NCBI GenBank assembly: GCA_001179505.1
Contig: CDMY01000520.1
Location: 62,001-126,000 of the forward strand
DNA length: 64,000 nt
Reading direction: 5' to 3'
Source: Vitrella brassicaformis
Taxonomy: Eukaryota > Sar > Vitrellaceae
Shown here: piece by piece, positions 10,642 to 21,402 of the stretch
How the letters are laid out: every line of letters begins with the position of its first letter
How positions within the stretch are numbered: position 1 is the first letter of the stretch
The notes under the pieces: generated by a model
Seen by the model: only the letters and a program-made list of their open reading frames with translations
Told to the model about the DNA's origin: nothing
The model's database searches: none
Position numbers and translations under genes: made by a program

Positions 10642-13600
10642 CTACTTTTCCATCATCTGTGCCCATCGGCCGTGCCAATAGAGGATTCCTCGCTGGTACT
10701 GCCACATGACACACCCCCAACAGTAGATATCAAGGACAATCGCGCCAACACTGAATCCGAGAGTCATTCCGACAAACGCTGCGTCGCTTTGGATATCCGC
10801 TTCTTTGCCTGTCGGCCCCCCATTCACCGATGAGGCGGAGAGTGAGGGCTCTTCAGAGTTGCTGTCAGCGTCGAATTGAGTCAAATCGTCGACCCCCAGG
10901 ACTATGAGCTCGCCCGTTCTTAGCTCGACTTGCAGCTCCACGCGAGATGGACTGTGTGCGTAAGAGAAAAGGTGCGTGTCTGTCTGTCTGTCTGTCTGTA
11001 CTGTGTGTAGTGTCCCATTTTGCCCACTCACGCATTGAAGATGAGGATGAGTTGGTGGGAGTTGAAGCTCGCCTCGGCCATGCCAGTCGACTGCACCCAG
11101 CCAGCCAGCCAGCCAGCCAGTCAAGGACGACCGCATGCTTTGTATGTGCGTCCAATCTGTGTCTGTCATGCTACGCACCGGGTGTCTCTCGGCCTTCTTC
11201 GACCACACCGGATCGCTCCACAGCATCGTGCCGTCTGGCCATTGGTAGCCCATGCGCACAGCATACTGGTCACCAACCGAGAGAGACGCATCTGCAGCAA
11301 CACACACACACACACACAGAGAGAGGCATGGTGCGGTGCATTGATGAAGGTATGTGTGTGACTCTGATCATTGCTGACCGCCCGGGCGTATGATGCGGTG
11401 GAACGCGATGTATGGCAGTCCCTCCAGACGTCTGACGTTCGTGAGGGTCAGCGAGCTATCATCGCCTAATGAACGCATGCATGTGAACACATTGGGACGC
11501 ACTCATCTGTCTGTCTGTCTGTCTGTGTGTCTGTGTGTCTGTCTGGATGCGACTCGATTGCCCACTGACTGAAGAAACGGGTGGCCTCGATTTCTGCAGA
11601 CAGCCACACAAGCAACGCCAGCTATGGATGGATGGATGGATGCAAACAAACGATGCTTTCAGTTACCCTCCATTCGGATGACGACTTCGGTGAAGGCGAA
11701 CTGGAGCAGCTGCTCAGTCCACTGAGGCAGGCCATCCTGGTCCTCGGCGAGCATGAGGACGCTTCTGGCGAAATCCGCCAAGCTGTCCTGATCGGTCAGC
11801 TCCGCCATCTGCTTCTTCAACTGGGACAACACGTCTGCATCACACACAGACACACACAAACCCACACAAACCCACACACGCACACACACACACACATGCA
11901 CACACACGGGGGAGGTGCATTCATGGGCGTGAGTGTGCATGCATTATTACGAACCAATCTCTGAGTTCGCGTCGCCGGCATGCCACAGGTTCTGCGCCCC
12001 TGCCGTGCCTCGGGCAAGCGTGCTCCACCGCACCAGCGAGTCTGCGATCAACGCAACCAGAACATGGCATTGCATCCATCCACTGATCTGGTCTTCGTTG
12101 GCTCCCTGATCCAGCTGGACACGAAGAGCTGCTGCCATTCTTGGCTGTGGTCTTGTCGCCATTTGGGGAGGTACGGTCTGCCGTCCCCACCTTTCTGCTT
12201 GACGAGACTTTTCATGGCCTTGTTGGTCCACTGCTGCCACTTGGCCACTGACGCCAGCAGCTTCCCCATGTTGGCCATACTCCGGTTGCCGATGTTGTCC
12301 ATCACGAGGAAGCCCTCCAACACCTTCATCTGGCCTGCAGTACACCAAACACCGAGACAGGCACACGGCCAATCCACACGATTGACTGCGTGCACGTATG
12401 CTTGAAGAATGCGGACAATCGGCGATAGGCATGCGCACGGCTAAAGGAAGTTCCCGTCAGCGCCTGCAACCACGCACGCACCAACTCTCAACGCATCTCC
12501 GACTATGACAAGGCCGTTGAGATGAGAGTTGCCCACCGTGGCCGACGAAGCCGCACACGCGGTCATCCAGAGCTGCACACACAAACACAAACACCAAAAC
12601 GGACAGACGTGCGTGTGCGAGCATGTGTCCGGGGCGATGGCGAGCCGTCAGATGACGGAGGACGCAAAGGCGATGGGAAGCCGTCTGCAACAGAACGCGA
12701 TGCGTCGACCACTGGGGCCGCCGCTGCGGCCGCTGCCGCATAGCCAAACGGCGATCGGTTCTCCGGCCTGGATACGCGCAACACACAGATAGACAGACAG
12801 CCAATGAGAGGAAGGAACAGAGGCAAGATCGTCTGTCTTCAGTCTTACTGTCTCAATATGGTGCCCGGTGGCTGGCCGTCATACCTGGCTACCGCGGAGA
12901 AACTGCACACGCAACACAAGCCAAATCAAACCATGCAGTGCCGCGTGGAGCACTGCGGGTCGGCTGCTCTTGCTGCCATGCACTGACCTCCCAGATGAGA
13001 CGATGTGGTGCACGTCGTACATCCGCCGCAACAGCGGGTCGTAGCTGCTGCTGCCATGGCAGTCGGTGAGTGCAAGAGACGAATATCGACGCCTTCTGCC
13101 TTCTGCTGCCTCTCTGCCGGCTTGCGAGCATCGCCAAAATAGTGGAAATCTTTCCTACGCTGATCCAAAGGAGCATCCATCCAATACAATTAATATGTGC
13201 GTACGTACGTTGGTCAGAGTGGCGGCCAGAGGCGAGAGGGTGTCATAGCGAATGGTCCGATCCTTGGCCGCCGACGACCCGCCAGATGAATTCCCTGAGC
13301 GGAGCGAGACAAGACGCACCGCTTTGTGTCAATGACAAGAGCCACGTATGTGTCTCTCCTGCCTACCTGCTGTGCTGGCCGCCTGCTGCTGCTGCGGCTG
13401 CTGGTTGTTGTGGTGGTTGTGGGGAGTGGAGAGACGGGTCACCTTCAGATCCTGAAAAACACAATACGCGGAGAAGTGTGTGTGTGGGCAAGTTGGGCGA
13501 TTGGGGGGGGTGTCCGTGCGTGATTCACCTGTGTGGTGCTTTCTTTGATAGCCTTCTGTGCGGCACCCCCGTTGAGCCAGAGGGCCGCGAGCACATCCGG

Positions 13601-13859
13601 ATGTCCGCCCGCCCTCAGCCGATACCAGTGCACCATGTGGCCGTACAGGTTGTTGACGTACCCCAGATACTTCGTGTTCGACTTGGCCCAGGACATCAAC
13701 TAAACCAACACACGCAGACAGCAGGACATCCTCCCTGCCGCCCTCACTGCATGGATGCATCCAGCTGACCACTTTCCTGAAGACCATCCAGGCGAACTTC
13801 TTGTTGGACGTCTTGGTCGGATCCATGGCCGTCTGCTTCTTGATGCCCTTGAGGCCCAT
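10642..13859 (-). CDS. Predicted single-pass membrane protein, about 590 aa, unknown
   Basis: A chain of about 15 phase-consistent exons runs from the ATG at 13859 (MGLKGIKKQTAMD) to the stop at 10642-10644. Clear exons include 13773-13859, 13529-13699, 13367-13451 (Gln/His-rich) and 13209-13294, which together close in phase. Later segments include VMDNIGNRSMANMGKLLASV, VLSQLKKQMAELTDQDSLAD, LTNVRRLEGLPYIAFHR and VGDQYAVRMGYQWPDGTMLW. Near the C-terminus a hydrophobic helix (AAFVGMTLGFSVGAIVLDIY) precedes a short basic tail ending RWAQMMEK. No N-terminal signal peptide is evident, so orientation in the membrane is open. I do not recognise the family. Borders around 12200, 12700 and 13030 are inferred from frame only. 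An 18-nt exon (12885-12902) is part of the chain. The start faces the cold-shock gene across 343 bp. Confidence 0.6.
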
Positions 13860-14202
13860 CTTGACACACAGCGCCGCCCGCCGGTGCGGGTCCAGTCAGT
13901 GCTACTCTACCAACACCATGTCATCCAATGACGTCATCTGCACCGGCACAGCGACGGACACCTGTGCAGATGCACTCCTTCGAATTCTGCCGTCACACGA
14001 AGGAGCATCTCGTTGCGAAATGGCGTGGATGCAACGCGGCCTCCACAGCCGGAGCGATGGCGGAAAGATATCGTCGGAGAAGACATTGTCGCAAAAATTG
14101 TCGCGGGTAAGCGTCTCATCCGTCTCGGATTTCTCGCCCCCCGGGCCAAACCCTACATCCTAAACCCTGCTCCACCTACCATCTTGTGCTGGCGCAGCTT
14201 GG
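13860..14202. promoter_or_regulatory. Divergent promoter interval (343 bp)
   Basis: Separates the start codons of the minus-strand membrane-protein gene and the plus-strand cold-shock gene. It contains CCCTACATCCTAAACCCT, resembling degenerate telomere-type repeats, but too short to mean much. A plus-strand frame (13928-14110) is open but has no clear splice partner; a 5' UTR exon is possible. Confidence 0.4.
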
Positions 14203-14923
14203 ATGAGGCGTATGACCGCAGCCGCCTTGACCGCCAGCAGATGTGAGGTGGCCTTTCCCATGAGTGGCTACACAGCCGCAGCTGCGCGATGGTTGACATC
14301 GCCGGCAGGATGCATGAGGACAGATGCACCCGCCTCCCTCGCGGCGCTCGAGGATGAGATCATGGCTTCGCTGTCTCCCAAGAGGCGGAAGGTGTTTGGC
14401 CACGTGAGGACGTTCTTCAAGGCCAAGGGATACGGCTTCATCGGTGAGTCAAACGAGATGAGTGAGCAGAGATGATGACACACCAGCTGACTGACAGCGT
14501 GGCGTCGACTGTGCTGCTGTGTTCAGCGCCCGAGGGAGGCGGCCCTGACATTTATGTCCACCACACCGATATTGCAGCAACCGGTGGGGATAATGTCAAG
14601 TCATGGCGTCCCATTCAGTGCCTTACATGTCTGTGTGCTGGTTTCTTCAGCTGCATCGGTTGCGAGTGACCGTCGCAAGAGGCGGGCACGGCGCAAGCTC
14701 GAGTGGAAGGAGGGAGAGGACAAAGGTCAATCAGTCAGTCAGTCAGTGAGTCAGCCACCAAATGAACAGGTCAGTCACCTGAGGCTGCCGTGCCTGCGTA
14801 TGGATGCTTTGTGCAGGTGTGTATGTATTGCGGGTTGGCGAGCGAGTGCAGTTCGAGACGGTGTGGGACGATGCGGCCGCGAGGCCGAGAGCATCACTTG
14901 TGGAAACACTCATCGACCATTAG
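14203..14923 (+). CDS. Cold-shock-domain RNA-binding protein with basic insertion, 159 aa
   Basis: Cold-shock domains bind single-stranded RNA or DNA through two aromatic RNP motifs. Four exons (14203-14443, 14527-14583, 14651-14725, 14817-14923) total 480 nt and close in frame. The domain starts GHVRTFFKAKGYGFI (RNP1-like) and APEGGGPDIYVHHTDI (RNP2-like). It ends VGERVQFETVWDDAAARP, followed by a short tail stopping at 14921-14923. Between the halves sits a 25-residue basic segment (VASDRRKRRARRKLEWKEG) encoded exactly by exon 3. That exon is 75 nt with phase-1 introns on both sides, so skipping it would restore a compact domain. The N-terminal ~70 residues are Ala-rich; other in-frame ATGs (14260 or later) could be the true start. 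It may act as an RNA chaperone or translation regulator; specific targets cannot be read from sequence. Confidence 0.85.
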
Positions 14924-15033
14924 ACTAGCCCGCGACTGAGTGAGGCGGGTCACAGTACAGCGTAGAGAGGTCTCTTAGCGGTGTCAACCGTGCCGTCCAC
15001 ACCGATGCACAGCAGCACCAACAGCCTGTCAGA

Positions 15034-15097
15034 ATGAGCAAGACAGACGCGTAAGCCATACACACTAATCACACACACACACACACACAGAATGCAT

Positions 15098-15139
<42 letters not shown>

Positions 15140-15397
15140 TGTGATTAGTTTGCCAGGTGTGACGAAGGGCAATCAGCTCACTCTCGAGATACTCCCGGCT
15201 GACGACGGTACGTGACACGTGTGAAGCTGAAGCCAATGCACACACAACCGTCATTCCATGTGTGTGTTGTTGTGTGTTCCAGATGAGAATGAGGGTAGGG
15301 CAGAATTCAGACAGACCGACAGGCAGGCAGACAGGCAGACAGACAGACAGACGGAGAGATAGACAGCCAACCATCGGTGGACAGCTCACGAGTGCAC

Positions 15398-15429
<32 letters not shown>

Positions 15430-15916
15430 GTGTGTGTCTGTGTGTGTCTGTGTGTGTCTGTCACAGATTCGAGGATCTCGGTGGGTACACTTCACCATCA
15501 TTCGTGCGTGTGTACGTGTGATGCTTCACCTTCAGGTCCGGTCGCAACCAAGACGGCCGACTGACTACGTCAAGACACTCCCACTCACGCAGCCGTCGCA
15601 CCTCGGTGATGGACACAGCCACACGGGCAGCACACATGGATGGATGGATGGACTTGTGTGTGCCAGAGGCCGAACTGTCGTCTACGCCAAGATTCGGTGA
15701 GTTTTCAAGGAGAGACACACATCGATGGATGGATGGATGGATGAATGCTGCAGAGGAGAGTGCGTCGGTGACTAAGCGGAAATCGGCCGTCAGATCCAAA
15801 CAACGGTCAGTCAGTGAGTGACAGGTGGAAAGGGTGAGTACATGCACTGATGGCGCGTGTGTGTGCGCGTGACCTGTGTGTGCAGGCGTCTGGCTGTGCG
15901 GCAGAACCAAGAGTGA
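15034..15916 (+). CDS. Small basic protein of 94 aa from eight micro-sized exons
   Basis: Exons 15034-15050, 15149-15207, 15283-15294, 15467-15480, 15536-15605, 15667-15696, 15754-15805 and 15886-15916 total 285 nt and close in frame with GT-AG borders throughout. The product begins MSKTDALPGVTKGNQLTLEI and has an acidic patch (PADDDENEDS). A central part includes RPTDYVKTLPLTQPSHL, and the basic end includes SVTKRKSAVRSKQRRLA before NQE-stop. No signal peptide or membrane helix is present; the basic C-terminus could be a nuclear signal. I do not recognise it. Exons of 12 and 14 nt are unusual, and introns outweigh coding sequence by roughly two to one. The first intron is almost wholly an AC/GT inverted repeat. 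Because single exons are so small, the model rests on phase closure rather than on domain similarity. Confidence 0.6.
15064..15149. repeat. AC/GT inverted repeat filling intron 1
   Basis: Left arm 15064-15090 (ACTAATC, then an AC run ending AG) and right arm 15121-15149 (CT, then a GT run, then GATTAGT) are reverse complements except for one extra GT unit. A CT run forms the loop. The splice acceptor AG (15147-15148) lies inside the right arm. Confidence 0.85.
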
Positions 15917-16204
15917 CTCTGCGTCTGACATGCTGAACACTGACTCTTACTTCTGCATCAAACAAAGACCCGAAGATACTGACCGCCTCATAGAGTGGAA
16001 AATGGCCCGGACTGCCCGGCCAAAGCCTCTTTTCCAGTAGCTTGTAAACGGAGGGTCTGCTGCGAGCTAGCTCAAACAGTTTCACCATTTATGCCCTAGG
16101 CAAAAAAGGAAGGGATCCCTCTCCGCACCCAAACGCCCTCCACTGCTCACCCGCCGCACCGCCTCGTTGGATTTTCGGAGCACAGATCTCGGAGCACGCT
16201 TGAG
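15917..16204 (+). promoter_or_regulatory. Upstream region of the glutamate synthase gene
   Basis: 288 bp separate the stop of the 94-aa gene from the GOGAT start and must hold its core promoter and 5' UTR unless these extend into the preceding gene. No TATA-like box is obvious. An antisense frame beginning at 16088 is discussed under findings. Confidence 0.4.
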
Positions 16205-19200
16205 ATGCCTGTGACGGAGAGTTCGTTCGAGAATGCCACTGGTTTTGACTACCTGCCGCCCAAGCAGGGTCTGTACGACCCCGCCTTCGAGAAGGATGCG
16301 TGCGGTGTGGGATTCGTCGCCGACCTCAAGAAGACACCCTCTCACCAGACCGTGAGGGACGCTCTGCATGTCCTCACACACCTGGACCACCGAGGGGCGT
16401 GCGGATGCGAGGAGGACACCGGAGATGGGGCAGGTGAGTCACTCGCCACATGCACTCACAGAGAGACATACACGCTCGACCGCAACTGAGGGCATCGCCA
16501 CTCTCTGTCTACTGTCTGTGTGTGTGATGGCGTCGTTGTGCAGGAATTTTGTGTGACATGCCCCACGACTTTTTCCGCAAGGTCGGCAAGGCCGAGTTCG
16601 GCGTGGATCTTGAGCCCTTCAAGTATGCCGTGGGCAACGTGTTCCTCTCGCGCGACGACGAGCAGCGTGCCGAGGCCAAGCAGCTGTTCGAGGACACTAC
16701 CAAGGAGCTGGCGCACAAGGGCATCGCCTTCCTCGGCTGGCGCACGCCGCCCTGCGACAACAGCGTGCCTGGCCCCACCGCCCGTAAGTTCGAGCCCATC
16801 ATCGAGCAGGCCTTCGTCATCACCACGCGCGACCTGACCAAGCAGGAGTTCGAGGCGGCCCTTTTCGTCCTGCGCAAGAAGACACAGAACGAGCTGGACA
16901 TCAACCGCGGCATCCCGTTCTACCCCTGCTCGCTCTCGTGTCGTGTCATCGTCTACAAGGGCATGCTCACCTCGCACCAGGTGCCCCAGTACTACCAGGA
17001 CCTCAACGATCCCGATTTCAAGGTAGGTCAGCACGGCATCCACTGCCCAGCCACACACCCATGGATGCACGTGTGCTGCCTGCCATGTCTGTCTGTCTGT
17101 GTGATGCATCCAGGCGTACGTGTCGCTGGTGCACTCTCGTTTTTCGACCAACACGTTCCCGGCCTGGAGTCGCGCGCACCCCTACCGCTACGTGTGCCAC
17201 AACGGCGAGATCAACAGTGTGCGCGGCAACATGAACTGGATGCGTGCTCGCGAGGGCGTCATGAGCTCCGAGGCCATGGGCAAGGAGCTCTACGACTGCT
17301 ACCCCATCGTCGAGTACGACCAGTCCGACTCGGGCCGCTTCGACAACGTGGTGGAGCTCCTGGTGCTCGCCGGCAAGCGCACGCTGCCCCAGGCACTCAC
17401 CATGATGGTGCCGGAGGCCTGGCAGAACCACGAGGAAGTCATGGAGAAGGAAAAGAGGGTCAGTCACCACACGCACACACACAGGCATCCATGAGGCCGT
17501 TGTCATGATCTCTCTTGTGTGTCTTGTCTTGTGTGTTTTGTGTGCTGCGCTGCAGGACTACTACAAGTTCATGTCGACGGTCATGGAGCCGTGGGACGGC
17601 CCTGCGCTGGTGGCCTTCACCGACGGCGATGTGGTGGGCGCCACACTCGACCGCAACGGACTGCGGCCGTGCCGCTTCTACGTCACCAACGACAACCGCA
17701 TCATCGGCGGCAGCGAGACGGGCGTCCTCCCTATCGACCCATCCACCGTCATCAAGAAGTGGCGACTGCAGCCTGGTCAGCAAGGACGAACACTCACTCA
17801 TGCGCCACTCACCCAGCACTTACTGTGTCGCTGCTCTCTGTGTGTGCATGTGTGTGTGCGCAGGCAAGATGTTTGTTGCCGACTTCAACGAGCACCGCAT
17901 CATCGATGACGGCGAGTTCAAGGGGAAGATCACCAGGGCACTGCCCTACTCGGACATGGTCGAGGAGCAGCAAATCACCATCGACAAGTGAGGAACCGAC
18001 CACACATCATCACACACACAGCCACAGCCACCACGTATGATCATGAATCATCTCCACCCTCATCTCATCTTCTACGTGTGTGCAGGATCCGCGGTCACCC
18101 CAAGGTCAAGGACACGACCGAGAGCCACCCCCGCAGCGACGCCATCGACCACCTCCGCGCTTTCGGCTTCACCTCCGAGGCGCTGGAGCTGCTCATCCTG
18201 CCGTGCGCCGCTGACGGCGTGGAGGCGCTCGGGTCGATGGGCAACGACGCCCCGCTGGCCTGCCTGTCGCAGAACCCCCGTTTCATGTACGACTACTTCC
18301 ACCAGCTGTTCGCTCAGGTGACCAACCCGCCCCTCGACCCCATCCGCGAGAGCGTGGTCATGTCGGTGTCGTGCTTCGTCGGCCCCGAGGTCAACCTGCT
18401 GTCGCCGTCCAAGCCTGACCACGCCCACCGGCTGTGGCTGCCCGACCCCACCCTCGACGAGGAGGAGATGGACGTCCTCAAAAACGTCAACTACAACGGA
18501 TGGAAGTCCAAGGTCAGTTGATGCACTCAGGGCGGGATGGATGGCAGGGAGGGAGGGAGGGAGTCAGAGACGATGCTGCTGCATCGGTGTGCCTCTCTCT
18601 GTGTGTGTCCGTGCAGGTGATTGACACGACTTATGAGAAGACCGAGGGCATCTCTGGTCTGCAGAACCACCTGGAGCGCATCTGCCGCGAGGCGAGTGCG
18701 GCGATCAAGGAGGGGTACCAGATCCTGATCCTCTCGGACCGCAAGACGGGCCCCGAGCGAGTCCACATGCCCGCTCTCCTCTGCTGTGGCGCGGTGCACC
18801 ACCACCTTGTCAACGAGAAGGACCGCCTCAAGGTATGTCGGCCACACACAACACACACATGTGACCGACCGTCATCCCCCTCACTCATCGTGTCGTGTGT
18901 GTGGTCGGCTGCTGGCTGCCAGGTCGCTTTGTTTGTCGAGAGTGGTGACTGCTACGAGGTGCACCACTTCTGCGTGTTGGCCGGGTTTGGTGCTGACGGT
19001 TGGTGCCCCTACATGGCGTACCAGGCCGTCTGGAAGCTGCGTGACGAGGGCAAGCTCAAGCCAGGGACGCCGTCGTCCGACTACGACCTGATCAAGAACT
19101 ACAAAAAGTCCATTGCCAAGGGCATCCTGAAGGTCATGGCCAAGATCGGCGTCTCCACCCTCCACTCGTACAAGGGCGCCCAGATCTTCGAGGCCGTCGG

Positions 19201-21367
19201 ACTCGCCGAGGAGGTCATCGACACGTGCTTCAAGAACACCGCATCACGCATCTCCGGTGAGCGAGGCAGTGACTGCATCGCATCACATATACACCGCCCA
19301 TTGCACCGGTGTCACTGTGTGTGTGTTTGTCTGTGTAAGGGTGTGGTTTCGAGAAGCTGGCGGCGGACTACATCCGTTTCCACGACCGCGGGTACCCGAA
19401 CTACATCCGTAAGGTGCAGATAGCGTCTCTGCCCAACACGGGGGACTACCACTACCGCAACCCCATCACCAACAGGGAGGCCGAGAAGCACCTGAACGAC
19501 CCCGACGTCATCGCCAACATCCAGGACGCCGCCAGGTCCAACTCGCGAAACGCATACCAGAAGTTCTCGGCCGTCCACAACAACATGGTCCGCGCCTGCA
19601 CTCTGAGGGGGCAGCTCGAGTTCCGCGAGCCCTGGGAGTTCGGCGGACAGGCCATCGACATCTCCGAGGTCGAGCCGGCCGCCAACATCGTCAAGCGTTT
19701 CAGGACTGGTGTGTAGTGCACACACACACACATGCACACACACAGGGAGGGAGGGAGGGAGGGAGGGAGAGAGGGAGGGAGGGAGGGAGGGGACGGATCG
19801 AGGGAGAGATGGTGAACTGAGCGTGCCTTTCTCCGTCTGTGTGGCGTGTCCAGGTGCGATGAGCTACGGCTCGATCTCTGCCGAGGCGCATGAGACGCTG
19901 GCAGTAGCCATGAACCGGCTGGGCGGCAAGTCCAACACGGGCGAGGGCGGCGAGGACGCATTCAGATGGGAGACCACATTCGACAACGGCGACTCAATGC
20001 GCTCGTCCATCAAGCAGGTGGCGTCCGGCCGCTTCGGCGTGACCATCGAGTACCTGACCAACTCTGACGAGACGCAGATCAAGATGGCCCAGGGCGCCAA
20101 GCCGGGAGAGGGCGGCGAGCTGCCCGGCTACAAGGTCTTCGACAACATCGCCAAGACACGGCACTCCACCCCCGGCGTGGGCCTGATCTCCCCCCCTCCC
20201 CACCACGACATCTACTCCATCGAGGACCTGGCCCAGCTTATCTACGACCTCAAGAACGTCAACTCGGCGGGCAACGTGTCCGTCAAGCTCGTGTCGGAGG
20301 CGGGTGTGGGCGTGGTGGCGGCCGGCGTGGCCAAGGGCAAGTCGGACCACATCCTCGTGTCGGGCTATGATGGCGGCACCGGTGCGTCCAGGTGGACGGG
20401 CATCAAGCACGCAGGCCTCCCGTGGGAGCTGGGCATCGCCGAGACCCACCAGACCCTCGTCCTCAACGGCCTCCGCGGGCGCGTGTCGCTCGAGACGGAT
20501 GGCAACATCCGCAACGGGCGTGACGTGGTCATGGCGGCGCTGCTGGGGGCCGAGGAGATGGGCACGGCCACGGCACCGCTGATCGCCATGGGGTGCATCA
20601 TGATGCGCAAGTGTCACCTCAACACATGCCCCGTCGGCATCGCCACACAGGACGTCGAACTGCGCAAGAAGTTCGAGGGCAAGCCCGAGCACGTCGTCAA
20701 CTACCTCATGCTGGTCGCTGAGGAAGCGCGCACCATCCTCGCCAGGCTGGGCTTCAGGACATTCGACGAGGCCGTCGGTGAGTCAACGCCACGGACACAT
20801 AGACAGAAGGGAGAAGCATGTGTGTGCATATGGCTACGTGTGATGTGATGTGTTGTGTTGGTCCATGCAGGTCGTGCGGACTGCCTGCGCATGAGTCCGG
20901 CGCTGCGTGATTTCCTGCACAGCCAGGGCCGGTTCATCGACCTGTCGGCCGTCATCGAGCCCGCACACCTGATGGAGGGCGCCGGCGAGATCGGCCAGAT
21001 CGAGAACCACAAACTCTATCCACAGGTGCGCGCAACACCATTCACTCACATGGGATGATGGCTGTGTGTGTGTGGGTGTGTGTTTGTGGGTGTCTGTCAG
21101 AACCACAACCTTGACGCAGTGATGGATCGCAGGCTGATCGACATGTGCGCCGCGACGTTCGCCGACCCCTCAGTGCCCACCAAGATCGAGTTGGATGTGA
21201 CCAACGTGGACCGGTCGGTGGGCACGATGCTGAGCAACTTCCTGTGCAAGAAGTTCGGCCCGTCGGCCCTGAAGGAAGACACGATCCACATCAAGCTGAA
21301 TGGCAACGCCGGCCAGTCGGTGGGCGCCTTCCTCATGACCGGCATCACCATCGAGGTCGAGGGCGAC

Positions 21368-21402
<35 letters not shown>

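Noticed and set aside
14145-14175. CCCTACATCCTAAACCCT resembling telomere repeats
   Set aside because: Only two degenerate units; too short to indicate an interstitial telomere or a promoter telo-box with confidence.
17018-17506. Long minus-strand frames opposite the GOGAT exons
   Set aside because: They are shadows of codon-biased plus-strand exons; the plus-strand model closes in frame over 19 exons.
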